Both the position numbers and the translations under genes were made by a program. DNA of 64,000 nt from Haliea sp964022665 (GTDB lineage: Bacteria; Pseudomonadota; Gammaproteobacteria; Pseudomonadales; Halieaceae): assembly GCA_964022665.1 (NCBI GenBank), contig CAXIDF010000015.1, positions 26,712-90,711 of the forward strand, given 5' to 3'. Of this stretch, positions 32,481 to 41,117 are shown in pieces. Position 1 is the stretch's first letter. Each line of letters starts with the position of its first letter. Below the pieces are notes generated by a model that worked only from the letters and a program-made list of their open reading frames with translations, was not told the origin of the DNA and searched no databases.

Positions 32481-33764
32481 CTAACTATAGCGGGCGATTG
32501 CCCGCCAACCAATATCGTTGCGCCGGGTGATACCGTCCCAGTGAATATGCTGCGCGGCGTCGTAGCAGCTTTGCTGGGCGGCGGCGATGTCCTCGCCCAG
32601 CGCAGTGACGCAGAGCACCCGGCCGCCATTGGTGACCATGTCATCGCCCGCGAGGGCGGTACCGGCGTGGAACACCTTGACCGTCTCCGGGAAAGGGTGA
32701 TCCAGCCCGGTAATGGGCAGGCCTTTGGCGTAGTCGCCCGGGTAGCCGCCGGCGGCCAGTACCACACCAATGGCGCAGCGTGGGTCCCAGGTTGCGGTGG
32801 CGCGGTCCAGGTGCCCGTCCAGGGCGGCATTGCACAAGCCCGCGAGGTCGGATTGCAGGCGCAGCATGATGGGCTGCGTTTCCGGATCGCCGAAACGGCA
32901 GTTGTATTCGATCACCCTGGGGTCGCCGCTGGACGAGATCATCAGCCCCGCGTAGAGAAACCCCGTGTAGTCATTGCCCTCGGCAGCCATGCCGCGCACG
33001 GTGGGCAGGATGACCTCATCCATTACCCGCTGGAACACGGCGTCGGTGACCACCGGTGCCGGCGAGTAGGCGCCCATGCCGCCCGTGTTGGGGCCGGTGT
33101 CGCCATCGCCGATGCGTTTGTGGTCCTGGCTGGTGGCCATGGGCAGCACGTTCTTGCCATCCACCATAACGATAAAACTGGCCTCTTCACCTGCCAGAAA
33201 CTCCTCGATCACCACGCGGCAGCCGGCATCGCCAAAGGCGTTGCCCGAGAGCATGTCGGTCACGGCGGCCTCGGCCTGGGCGAGGGTTTCGGCAACGATC
33301 ACGCCTTTGCCTGCCGCCAGCCCATCGGCTTTCACCACAATGGGCGCACCCTGGCCGCGCAGGTAGGCGAGCGCGGGTTCAAGCTCGGTGAAGTTGGCGT
33401 AGGCCCCGGTGGGAATGCCGTGGCGAGCGAGGAAGTCCTTGGTGAAAGCCTTGGAGCCCTCAAGCTGTGCTGCTCCCTTGCGCGGGCCGAAGCAGCGCAG
33501 GCCGCGTTCACTGAAATAGTCGACTATGCCGGCGACCAGCGGCGCCTCGGGCCCGACGATCGTGAGGGCAATGCCCTCGGACTCGACAAACCCGGCGAGC
33601 CCGGCAAAGTCCATGCTGTCGATAGCGACGTTGTGCAGCCCCGGTTCCGTTGCGGTGCCAGCATTCCCGGGCGCCACGTAGACACGGTCGACCGTGTCGC
33701 CCTGTGCCGCCTTCCAGGCGAGCGCGTGTTCGCGCCCACCGCTGCCTATCACCAGAATCTTCAT
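32481..33764 (-). CDS. purD: Phosphoribosylamine-glycine ligase
   Basis: PurD (GARS) joins glycine to phosphoribosylamine in purine synthesis. ATP-grasp features are seen: VIGSGGREHALAW at the N-terminus, VKADGLAAGKGVIV, the NTGGMGAYSP block and EYNCRFGDPETQ near residue 290. The length is 427 residues. The ATG at 33764 is preceded by GAGAG; the adjacent TTG at 33767 is less likely. It follows purH by 14 nt. Confidence 0.97.
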   Translation of the reverse strand: MKILVIGSGGREHALAWKAAQGDTVDRVYVAPGNAGTATEPGLHNVAIDSMDFAGLAGFVESEGIALTIVGPEAPLVAGIVDYFSERGLRCFGPRKGAAQLEGSKAFTKDFLARHGIPTGAYANFTELEPALAYLRGQGAPIVVKADGLAAGKGVIVAETLAQAEAAVTDMLSGNAFGDAGCRVVIEEFLAGEEASFIVMVDGKNVLPMATSQDHKRIGDGDTGPNTGGMGAYSPAPVVTDAVFQRVMDEVILPTVRGMAAEGNDYTGFLYAGLMISSSGDPRVIEYNCRFGDPETQPIMLRLQSDLAGLCNAALDGHLDRATATWDPRCAIGVVLAAGGYPGDYAKGLPITGLDHPFPETVKVFHAGTALAGDDMVTNGGRVLCVTALGEDIAAAQQSCYDAAQHIHWDGITRRNDIGWRAIARYS

Positions 33765-33778
33765 CAATGCTCTCTCGC

Positions 33779-35353
33779 TTAGTGGCGGAAATGGCGCATG
33801 CCGGTAAACACCATGGCCATGTCGTGTTCATCAGCGGCAGCAATGACTTCCTCGTCACGGATGGAGCCACCGGGCTGGATAACCGCCGCAATACCCGCCT
33901 TGCCAGCGTTGTCGATGCCGTCGCGGAAAGGGAAGAACGCGTCGGATGCCATTACCGAGCCGCGTACGGCGAGGCCCGCGTGCTCGGCCTTGATGGCGGC
34001 GATGCGGGCCGAATTCACGCGGCTCATCTGCCCCGCGCCCACACCCACCGTCTGGCTATTTGCGGCGTACACGATGGCGTTGGATTTGACGAATTTGGCG
34101 ACTTTCCACGCGAACAGCAGGTCCAGCATCTGCTGCGGCGTGGGTTGCCGCTTGCTGACAACGCGCAAATCGCCAGGCTCAACCATACCCAGGTCGCGAT
34201 CCTGCACCAGCAGGCCGCCGTTCACTCGCTTGTAGTCCAGGGCCGGTTGGCTTTCGCTCCAGTTGCCACAGGCGAGCACCCGCACATTCTGCTTGGCCGC
34301 CACCACTTCCTGCGCCCCGGCGCTGACCGCGGGCGCGATGATCACCTCAACGAACTGCCGTTCCACAATGGCCTGCGCCGTCTCCGCATCCAGTTCGCGA
34401 TTGAAGGCGATAATGCCGCCAAAGGCGGATTCGGGGTCGGTGGCAAAGGCGAGGTCGTACGCTTCCAGCAAGGTTGCGGCCACGGCAACGCCGCAGGGAT
34501 TGGCGTGCTTGACGATCACGCAGGCAGGTTCGGCAAAATTCTTCACGCACTCCAAGGCGGCGTCGGTATCCGCCACATTGTTGTAGGACAGCTCCTTGCC
34601 CTGCAGTTGCCGGGCGGTGGCGATGCCGGCTTCGGCCGGCTGTGCTTCTACATAGAAGGCCGCTTTCTGATGCGGATTCTCGCCGTAGCGCATCTCCTGC
34701 GCCTTGTGGAACTGGGTGTTGAACGTGCGTGGGAACACCGGCGAACCGCCGGGGGCGAGCTTGCCGAAGTGATTGGCGATGGCGCCGTCGTAGGCCGCGG
34801 TGTGCTCGTAGGCGCGAATGGCGAGGTCGAAGCGGGTTGCCAGTGTGGTGGCACCGTCGTGGCTGCGCATCTCTTCAATGATGCGTGTGTAGTCGCCGGC
34901 GTTGACCACAATGTTTACCCAGCGGTGGTTCTTCGCCGCGGCGCGCACCATGGTGGGCCCGCCAATGTCGATGTTCTCCACTGCGTCTTCCAGGCTGCAA
35001 TCCGGCTTGGCGACCGTGGCCTCGAAGGGATAGAGGTTGACGACCACCATGTCGATGGCGTCAATACCGTGCTCGGTCATGACCGCATCATCCTGACCGC
35101 GTCGCGCCAATATGCCGCCGTGGATCTTCGGGTGCAGGGTCTTCACGCGACCGTCCATCATTTCCGGGAAGCCGGTGTGGTCTGCCACTTCGGTGACCTC
35201 AAGGCCGGTGTCGCGCAGCAGGCGATAGGTGCCGCCGGTCGAAAGCAGCGCCACGCCGAGCGCCTGCAGTTCGGTGGCGAATTCGACGATGCCGGTTTTA
35301 TCGGAGACGCTGATGAGTGCGCGTCGAACGGGTACGAGAAGAGAATCGCTCAT
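33779..35353 (-). CDS. purH: Bifunctional AICAR formyltransferase / IMP cyclohydrolase
   Basis: PurH carries out the last two steps to IMP. The N-terminal MGS-like cyclohydrolase domain has ALISVSDKTGIVEFA, LLSTGGTYRLL and VVNLYPFEATV. The C-terminal formyltransferase domain has the catalytic KHANPCGVA and ends in FTGMRHFRH. The 524-residue length is typical. It belongs to dusB-fis-purH-purD on the minus strand, as in many gammaproteobacteria. Confidence 0.97.
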   Translation of the reverse strand: MSDSLLVPVRRALISVSDKTGIVEFATELQALGVALLSTGGTYRLLRDTGLEVTEVADHTGFPEMMDGRVKTLHPKIHGGILARRGQDDAVMTEHGIDAIDMVVVNLYPFEATVAKPDCSLEDAVENIDIGGPTMVRAAAKNHRWVNIVVNAGDYTRIIEEMRSHDGATTLATRFDLAIRAYEHTAAYDGAIANHFGKLAPGGSPVFPRTFNTQFHKAQEMRYGENPHQKAAFYVEAQPAEAGIATARQLQGKELSYNNVADTDAALECVKNFAEPACVIVKHANPCGVAVAATLLEAYDLAFATDPESAFGGIIAFNRELDAETAQAIVERQFVEVIIAPAVSAGAQEVVAAKQNVRVLACGNWSESQPALDYKRVNGGLLVQDRDLGMVEPGDLRVVSKRQPTPQQMLDLLFAWKVAKFVKSNAIVYAANSQTVGVGAGQMSRVNSARIAAIKAEHAGLAVRGSVMASDAFFPFRDGIDNAGKAGIAAVIQPGGSIRDEEVIAAADEHDMAMVFTGMRHFRH

Positions 35354-35370
35354 GGTTTTTGGGTTGCCTG

Positions 35371-35679
35371 TCAGCTTTTGTCGGAAATGAGTTGGTACTG
35401 TTTGAGTTTCTTGCGCAGCGTGCCGCGGTTCAGTCCCAGCATGTGGGACGCCCGGGTCTGGTTATTGCGGGTGTACTCCATGACCGCACGCAGCAGCGGT
35501 GCCTCCACCTCGGCCAGTACCAGATTGTAGAAGTCGGTTGTCGATTGGCCATCCAGCGCTTCAAGGTATTCGCCTACGGCACGCGCCACGGCATCGTGCA
35601 GCCGCTCGGGTGCGGGCTCGGGGAGAGCGTTGGCGGGCTGGGTGTCGGGGTGTAGCGAGGGTGGTTCGAGGTCTTTCAT
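35371..35679 (-). CDS. fis: DNA-binding protein Fis
   Basis: Fis is a nucleoid protein that bends DNA and activates rRNA promoters. The 102-residue protein has the conserved C-terminal helix-turn-helix NQTRASHMLGLNRGTLRKKL. The N-terminal part is rich in Pro and Glu and diverged. Its start overlaps the dusB stop by 4 nt, the classic dusB-fis pair. The rRNA operon leader at the right edge of the window would be one of its expected targets. Confidence 0.94.
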   Translation of the reverse strand: MKDLEPPSLHPDTQPANALPEPAPERLHDAVARAVGEYLEALDGQSTTDFYNLVLAEVEAPLLRAVMEYTRNNQTRASHMLGLNRGTLRKKLKQYQLISDKS

Positions 35680-36662
35680 GCCGCAAGGTTCTCTGCGCCG
35701 GTGCGCGTAAAGAGACGATCTATCATGTGCAGCTGGGCGCTACTGTCGGCCAGGGCGTTGAAGACGGCCCGGTGTGCCAGCCACTGTGGTTGGTGTTGCA
35801 GGAACCAGCCGACGTGCTTGCGCGCAATGCGCGGGCCTAGGAAGTCGCCGTAGAAAGCGTGCAGGGCGCGAACGTGGGCGTGCAGCAGGGCGACTTGTTG
35901 TTCCAGTGACGGCGCCGAAGGTGTCACACCAGTCGCCAGTCGCCCGGTGATCTGCCCGCACAGCCAGGGGCGGCCCTGGGCGGCGCGGCCGATCATGACG
36001 CCGGCTGCCCCGGTGTGACGAAGCACTGCCTCGGCTTTCTCGGCGGAATCGATATCGCCGTTGGCGTAGACCGGCATATCGACAGCCGCCACGATGTTGG
36101 CGATGGTGTCGTATTCCGCGTGGCCGCGGAATGCACAGGCGCGGGTGCGACCATGCACTGCGAGGGCGGCGATGCCGGCATCTTCGGCAATACGTGCGAT
36201 GCTCACACCGTTGCGCGATTCCGGCGCGGGGCCGGTACGTATTTTGAGCGTGACGGGCACGTCCACGGCGGCCACCACGGCGCGCAGAATGCTCTCCACC
36301 AGCGGTTCATCAGCGAGCAGGGCGGAGCCGGCCGCCTTGCGGCAGACCTTTTTTGCCGGGCAGCCCATATTGATGTCGATCAGCTGCGCGCCCAGCGCAA
36401 CGTTGTAGCGTGCCGCCTCGGCCATCTGCTGTGGATCGTTGCCGGCGATCTGCACCGAGCGCGGCTCGATCTCAGCGTCGTGGCGCGTGCGCAGGCGGGT
36501 TTTATCCGTGTTGCGCAGACGCGGATTGCTGTTGACCATCTCGGACACCACCAGGCCGGCACCGAGCCGGGCGCACAGCTGCCGGAACGGCAGGTCGGTT
36601 ACGCCCGCCATGGGCGCCAGGGCAACGGCGTTGGTGAGTGTGTAGGGCCCGATTCGCGGCAT
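35676..36662 (-). CDS. dusB: tRNA-dihydrouridine synthase DusB
   Basis: DusB reduces uridine to dihydrouridine in tRNA using FMN. The motifs LAPMAGVTDLPFRQL, DINMGCPAKKV with the catalytic cysteine, VHGRTR and IGRAAQGRPW are all present. From the ATG at 36662 the protein has 328 residues and begins PRIGPYTLTN, the usual N-terminus. A GTG at 36710 would add 16 residues; neither start has a strong Shine-Dalgarno sequence. Confidence 0.94.
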   Translation of the reverse strand: MPRIGPYTLTNAVALAPMAGVTDLPFRQLCARLGAGLVVSEMVNSNPRLRNTDKTRLRTRHDAEIEPRSVQIAGNDPQQMAEAARYNVALGAQLIDINMGCPAKKVCRKAAGSALLADEPLVESILRAVVAAVDVPVTLKIRTGPAPESRNGVSIARIAEDAGIAALAVHGRTRACAFRGHAEYDTIANIVAAVDMPVYANGDIDSAEKAEAVLRHTGAAGVMIGRAAQGRPWLCGQITGRLATGVTPSAPSLEQQVALLHAHVRALHAFYGDFLGPRIARKHVGWFLQHQPQWLAHRAVFNALADSSAQLHMIDRLFTRTGAENLAA

Positions 36663-36799
36663 TGGGGGAGACTGTGAGGTCGCTTCAGGAAGCAGCGTAT
36701 GATACGCCACCGTGGCGCGGGGTTAAAGCGCACTGTGGCGGATGTGTGTTGCGCGTTACACTCGGGATCGATAAAGCCAATAATCAATAAGGATGACTG

Positions 36800-37639
36800 A
36801 TGACGACAGTAAATGCTTTGCAGGGTAAAACCGCTCTGGTCACCGGTGGTGCCGGTGGTATCGGCGCCGCGTGCGCACGCGCCCTGCTGGCTGACGGGGC
36901 GGCTGTGGTATTGATGGGGCGCCGGGAGGAGGCACTGCAGACAGTGCGCCAGACGTTGCTGAATGCGGTGCCGGGCGGGCAGGTCAGTCTTTGCCTCGGC
37001 GATGCGCTGCAAGAGGATGATGTCTGCAGGGCGGTGGATGTGGCGCACGCCATCGCCGGAGGCCTGGATATTGTTGTACCCACGGTGGGTGGTGGTGGCT
37101 TCAAGCCGCTGCTGTTGCAGGACCTGGATGGCTTGCGCCAGGAGCTGGACCTGAACATCGGGTCCGTTTTTCTCGCAGTACGACACGCGGCGCCGGTGAT
37201 GGCGCGCGGCGGCAGCATCGTATGCATTTCCTCAACTACAGCAGGCATGCCGTTTCCCTGGCTGTCGGCCTACTGCGCGGGCAAGGCTGGATTGGAAGGC
37301 CTGGTGCGTTCCGCCGCTGACGAGCTTTCCTATCTGGGCCTGCGTATCAACGCGGTACGCCCGGGGCTGACACGCAGTGATGCCACGGGTGATCTGTGTG
37401 CCAGCCCCGAGATGATGCAGGCGTTCAAAGAGCAGATACCCCTGCAGCGTCCCGGAGAACCGGAAGATATTGCCGCCAGTGTCCGCTATCTGGCGGGCCC
37501 CGAGTCTTCCTGGGTGACCGGGCAGTGCTTCAATGTGGATGGCGGCCAGTGCCTGCGGCGCCACCCCGACATGACCGGTGGGCTGACCCATCTGTTCGGC
37601 GAGGAGGCGATGGCGGGTGTTCTGGGCCGCGAGGGCTGA
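36800..37639 (+). CDS. Short-chain dehydrogenase/reductase (SDR)
   Basis: This 279-residue SDR has TGGAGGIGAACARAL, catalytic Ser in VCISSTTAG and Tyr/Lys in YCAGKAG. It also has the family ending ESSWVTGQCFNVDGGQ typical of 3-oxoacyl-ACP-reductase-like SDRs. An arginine pair after strand two (LMGRREEAL) suggests NADP. The usual NNAG is replaced by VPTVGGGG, a variation worth noting. It stands alone between divergent dusB and convergent prmA, so no pathway can be deduced. Confidence 0.85.
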   Translation: MTTVNALQGKTALVTGGAGGIGAACARALLADGAAVVLMGRREEALQTVRQTLLNAVPGGQVSLCLGDALQEDDVCRAVDVAHAIAGGLDIVVPTVGGGGFKPLLLQDLDGLRQELDLNIGSVFLAVRHAAPVMARGGSIVCISSTTAGMPFPWLSAYCAGKAGLEGLVRSAADELSYLGLRINAVRPGLTRSDATGDLCASPEMMQAFKEQIPLQRPGEPEDIAASVRYLAGPESSWVTGQCFNVDGGQCLRRHPDMTGGLTHLFGEEAMAGVLGREG

Positions 37640-37650
37640 GTTGCGAGCGG

Positions 37651-38544
37651 TCAGGCGGCGGGCAGCGTGCCCTGCAGGCAAACCCAGTCCTCGCGCTCTC
37701 CTGCCACGTGCAGGGTGAGGCGGGGTGCGTAGTGTGCGCATAACACGGCGGCCTGGTTCTGCAACAGGCCGGATAGCAGCAGGGTGCCCCCCGGCTTGAG
37801 CAGGCTGAGCAGCGTATCCGAAAGCTCCGCCAGCGGCCCGGCAAGAATGTTTGCCACTACCACATCAGCCTGGCCCCGCCAGGCGGCGTTGGTCTGCACA
37901 TCCGGCAGGGTGACTGTGAAGCGTTCCTCGGCAATGCTGTTGCGCCTGGCGTTCTCGCGGCTCGCGACCAGTGCCTGTGGGTCGTTATCCACACCCAGGC
38001 CGCGCTCGGCGCCGAGCTTTAGCGCGGCCACCGCCAGGATGCCGGAGCCACAGCCATAGTCGACCACGGTCTGACCCGGTTGCGTCAGCTGTTCAAGCTG
38101 GCCCAGGCACAATGCGGTGGTCGGGTGCGTGCCAGTGCCAAACGCCAAACCCGGATCCAGCAGCAGGTTGACGGCGTCCGGCTCCGGCGGGTCCATCCAG
38201 CTTGGGCACACCCACAAGCGCTGGCCGAAACGCATGGGCTGGTAGTGGCTGATCCACTCGCGCTCCCAATCCTTGTCTTCCAGAATTTCCACCCGCTGAT
38301 TGCATCCCTGCAGCAGCGCTTCCGGGATGCGGGCGAGCACCGCGGGCATGTCGGTATCGGCGGAAAACAGGCCCGTGAGCCGGATCTGTTGCCACAGTGG
38401 GGTCTCGCCCACACCGGGTTCCAGCACCGGCTGGTCAGCGTTGTCCTCCATGGTTACCGCCACCGCACCCGCCGCCAGCAAATGCTCCTCAAGCGCGTTT
38501 GCCAGCGTCGGGCTGGTGTCCAGTCGAAGTTGCAGCCAGCTCAC
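37651..38544 (-). CDS. prmA: Ribosomal protein L11 methyltransferase
   Basis: PrmA trimethylates ribosomal protein L11. The SAM-binding core VVDYGCGSGILAVAALKLGA and the post-I aspartate VDNDPQA are clear, along with GLAFGTGTHPTT and the catalytic-motif VANILAGPL. The length is 297 residues. The GTG start overlaps the accC stop by one base, and the accBC-prmA order is widely conserved. Confidence 0.95.
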   Translation of the reverse strand: MSWLQLRLDTSPTLANALEEHLLAAGAVAVTMEDNADQPVLEPGVGETPLWQQIRLTGLFSADTDMPAVLARIPEALLQGCNQRVEILEDKDWEREWISHYQPMRFGQRLWVCPSWMDPPEPDAVNLLLDPGLAFGTGTHPTTALCLGQLEQLTQPGQTVVDYGCGSGILAVAALKLGAERGLGVDNDPQALVASRENARRNSIAEERFTVTLPDVQTNAAWRGQADVVVANILAGPLAELSDTLLSLLKPGGTLLLSGLLQNQAAVLCAHYAPRLTLHVAGEREDWVCLQGTLPAA

Positions 38545-39896
38545 TAGTTCCAGTCTTCCAGCTTGCTTTCAAGGTAGTGAATGCTTACTCCGCCAGCCTG
38601 GAAGGAGCGGTCCCGAACCAGTTCCCGGTGCAGTGCCGTGTTGGTGCGAATGCCTTCGATAACCAGTTCATCGAGGGCCTGGCGCATTCTCGCCAGCGCG
38701 ATCTCACGGTCCTCGCCGTAGCTGATGATCTTGGCGATCAGCGAGTCGTAGAAGGGGGGCACCGTATAGCCGTCATAGAGGTGGGAATCGACGCGAATGC
38801 CGGGGCCACCCGGCGCGTGAAACGTGGTGACCTTGCCTGGCGAGGGCATGAACGTCTGGTGGTCTTCGGCATTGATGCGACACTCGAACGCGTGTCCGCG
38901 GAAGGCGACCTGCTCCTGGGTGACGGACAGGGGCAGGCCGCTGGCGATACGCAGCTGCTCACGCACGATATCGATGCCGGTGATGAGCTCGGTCACAGGG
39001 TGTTCGACCTGTACCCGGGTGTTCATCTCAATAAAGTAGAAGCCGCCGTCTTCGTAGAGAAATTCGAAGGTGCCGGCACCGCGGTAGCCGATTTCGATAC
39101 AGGCATTCACGCAGGCTTCAGCCACCTGCGCACGCAGGTGCTCGTCGACGCCGGGTGCCGGCGCTTCCTCCAGCACTTTCTGGTGGCGCCGCTGCAAGGA
39201 GCAGTCGCGGTCGCCCAGGTGAATGGCATTGCCCTGGCCGTCAGCGATCACCTGCACTTCCACGTGGCGCGGTTTCTGCAGGAATTTCTCCAGATAAACA
39301 ACGCCGGAGCCGAAGGCCGCCGCGGCTTCCGCCTGGGTGAGCTGTACCGAGTTCAGCAGCGCCGCTTCATTATGGACGACCCGCATGCCGCGCCCGCCAC
39401 CGCCAGCGGCGGCCTTGACGATCACCGGGTAGCCGATGCGCCGGGCGATATCCAGCGTGCGCTCCGCATCGTCCGTGAGTGGGCCATCAGAACCGGGCAC
39501 AGTGGGTACGCCGGTCTTCTTCATGGCGTCAATGGCCGATACCTTGTCACCCATCAGGCGGATGGTGTCAGCCCTCGGGCCGATAAAGATGAAGCCGCTT
39601 TTCTCCACCTGCTCCGCGAAGTCGGCGTTCTCTGCCAGGAACCCGTAGCCCGGGTGAATGGCGCTTGCATTGGTAACCTCGGCGGCGCTGATGATGGCCG
39701 GTACGTTGAGGTAGCTTGCAGTCGAGGCCGCGGGGCCGATACAGACTGATTCATCCGCGAGGCGCACGTGCATCAACTCGCGATCTGCCTTGGAGTGCAC
39801 CGCCACGGTCTTGATGCCCATCTCCTTGCAGGCTCGAAGAATCCGCAGGGCTATCTCACCGCGATTGGCGATGAGAACCTTTTCCAGCTTGGCCAT
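38544..39896 (-). CDS. accC: Acetyl-CoA carboxylase, biotin carboxylase subunit
   Basis: AccC carboxylates the biotin on AccB in fatty-acid synthesis. The ATP-grasp protein starts AKLEKVLIANRGEIALRI and has the glycine-rich AAAGGGGRGMRVVH loop, CSLQRRHQKVLEEAPAP and EMNTRVQVEHPVTE. At 450 residues it is the standard size. The ATG at 39896 has AGAGG upstream. It lies 43 nt downstream of accB. Confidence 0.97.
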   Translation of the reverse strand: MAKLEKVLIANRGEIALRILRACKEMGIKTVAVHSKADRELMHVRLADESVCIGPAASTASYLNVPAIISAAEVTNASAIHPGYGFLAENADFAEQVEKSGFIFIGPRADTIRLMGDKVSAIDAMKKTGVPTVPGSDGPLTDDAERTLDIARRIGYPVIVKAAAGGGGRGMRVVHNEAALLNSVQLTQAEAAAAFGSGVVYLEKFLQKPRHVEVQVIADGQGNAIHLGDRDCSLQRRHQKVLEEAPAPGVDEHLRAQVAEACVNACIEIGYRGAGTFEFLYEDGGFYFIEMNTRVQVEHPVTELITGIDIVREQLRIASGLPLSVTQEQVAFRGHAFECRINAEDHQTFMPSPGKVTTFHAPGGPGIRVDSHLYDGYTVPPFYDSLIAKIISYGEDREIALARMRQALDELVIEGIRTNTALHRELVRDRSFQAGGVSIHYLESKLEDWN

Positions 39897-39939
39897 GATG
39901 TATTCCTCTGCTTGCGGCGCGCAGGCGCCGGGGGCTGTG

Positions 39940-40401
39940 TCAGACGATGGAGAACAGAGGCTGTTCGAATTCGACCGCCTCCCCGTTGTCGACCAGGATT
40001 GCCTCAATGGTGCCGGACTTGTCTGCCTCGATCTGGTTCATCATTTTCATGGCCTCAACGATGCAGAGGACATCCCCAACCTTGACGCTCTGGCCCACTT
40101 CAACAAAAGCGGCAGAGGTGGGCGACGGCGAGCGATAGAAGGTACCGACCATCGGCGAGGTGATGACGTTGCCGCTGTGGGTGGGTGCGCTGGGCGCCGC
40201 GGCATCTGCAACCGGAGCCGCCGCCGGCGCACTGGGTGCCGGCGCAGGCGCTGGGGCGGGGGGCTGGGCATAGGCCGCCATCAGCGGCTGTGCGCTGTTG
40301 CGGCTGATGCGCACAGACTCCTCGCCCTCCTTGATCTCAATCTCATCGATGTTGGACTCTTCCAGCAATTCGATCAGCTTTTTAACTTTGCGAATGTCCA
40401 T
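39940..40401 (-). CDS. accB: Biotin carboxyl carrier protein of acetyl-CoA carboxylase
   Basis: AccB carries covalent biotin between AccC and the carboxyltransferase. The biotinyl domain is intact with the modified lysine in EAMKMM, and the N-terminal helix DIRKVKKLIELLEES is conserved. A long Ala/Pro linker (roughly residues 45-75) separates the two. The length is 153 residues from the ATG at 40401. It lies between aroQ and accC, the common order. Confidence 0.97.
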   Translation of the reverse strand: MDIRKVKKLIELLEESNIDEIEIKEGEESVRISRNSAQPLMAAYAQPPAPAPAPAPSAPAAAPVADAAAPSAPTHSGNVITSPMVGTFYRSPSPTSAAFVEVGQSVKVGDVLCIVEAMKMMNQIEADKSGTIEAILVDNGEAVEFEQPLFSIV

Positions 40402-40426
40402 GATAGGGCTCTCTCTGGTTTTTGGT

Positions 40427-40870
40427 TCAGGGTTGTTCCAGGCGTTGCAGGGCCGCCAGTAATCCGAGTTCATAACTGTGTGCGCCCATTCCACAGATCA
40501 CGCCCACAGCCAGGTCCGAAAAATAGGAGTGCTGGCGGAAGGGTTCCCGGGCATGGGTATTGGACAGGTGCACTTCTATGAAGGGGATGGCGACGGCGGC
40601 CAGCGCATCGCGCAGGGCGACGCTGGTGTGGGTGAATGCGGCCGGGTTGATGAGGATGAAATTCACCCCTTCGCGGCGGGCATCGTGGATGCGTTCGATC
40701 AGCTCGTATTCGGCGTTGCTTTGCATGGCCAGCAGGTGGTGCCCCTGCTCCGTTGCCACATGGGTCAGCCTGGTGTTGATGTCCGCCAGCGTGGTGTGGC
40801 CGTAAACGGCTGGTTCACGCTCCCCCAGGAGGTTCAGGTTGGGACCGTGCAAAACCAGAATGGTGGCCAT
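40427..40870 (-). CDS. aroQ: 3-dehydroquinate dehydratase, type II
   Basis: AroQ dehydrates 3-dehydroquinate in the shikimate pathway. The 147-residue protein has LHGPNLNLLGEREP with the active-site tyrosine in VYG, INPAAFTHTSVALRDAL, and EVHLSNTHAREPFRQHS, all type II signatures. It heads the aroQ-accB-accC-prmA cluster. The 247-nt gap upstream contains a comparatively A/T-rich stretch (about 40950-41000) likely to hold its promoter, but I cannot place the boxes. Confidence 0.96.
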   Translation of the reverse strand: MATILVLHGPNLNLLGEREPAVYGHTTLADINTRLTHVATEQGHHLLAMQSNAEYELIERIHDARREGVNFILINPAAFTHTSVALRDALAAVAIPFIEVHLSNTHAREPFRQHSYFSDLAVGVICGMGAHSYELGLLAALQRLEQP

Positions 40871-41117
40871 GTTTACCTGCCCGTATGCTTGTAACCCGTC
40901 TCAGCGAAGTCTGGCTGAAAAACCACTGGCTGTCCATGATCGCGCAGGATTTTTTAGAAAATAGAGGATGTTAGCTGCTATTTAGCCGATTTTTTCCTCT
41001 TTCCGGGAGATGGCGACGGCGCAGCGCGCATTCTGCGCCAGTTTGCTGAAAGTAGGCGAAAAGCGGGGAAATGTCAGGAGATGACGAGGAAACCGGCGCG
41101 ATCTGGGCGTAGTTCGC

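Noticed and set aside
33650..35530. A 626-codon plus-strand frame across purD and purH
   Set aside because: It lies antisense to two fully conserved purine genes and its translation is low-complexity His/Gly/Val-rich with no motifs.
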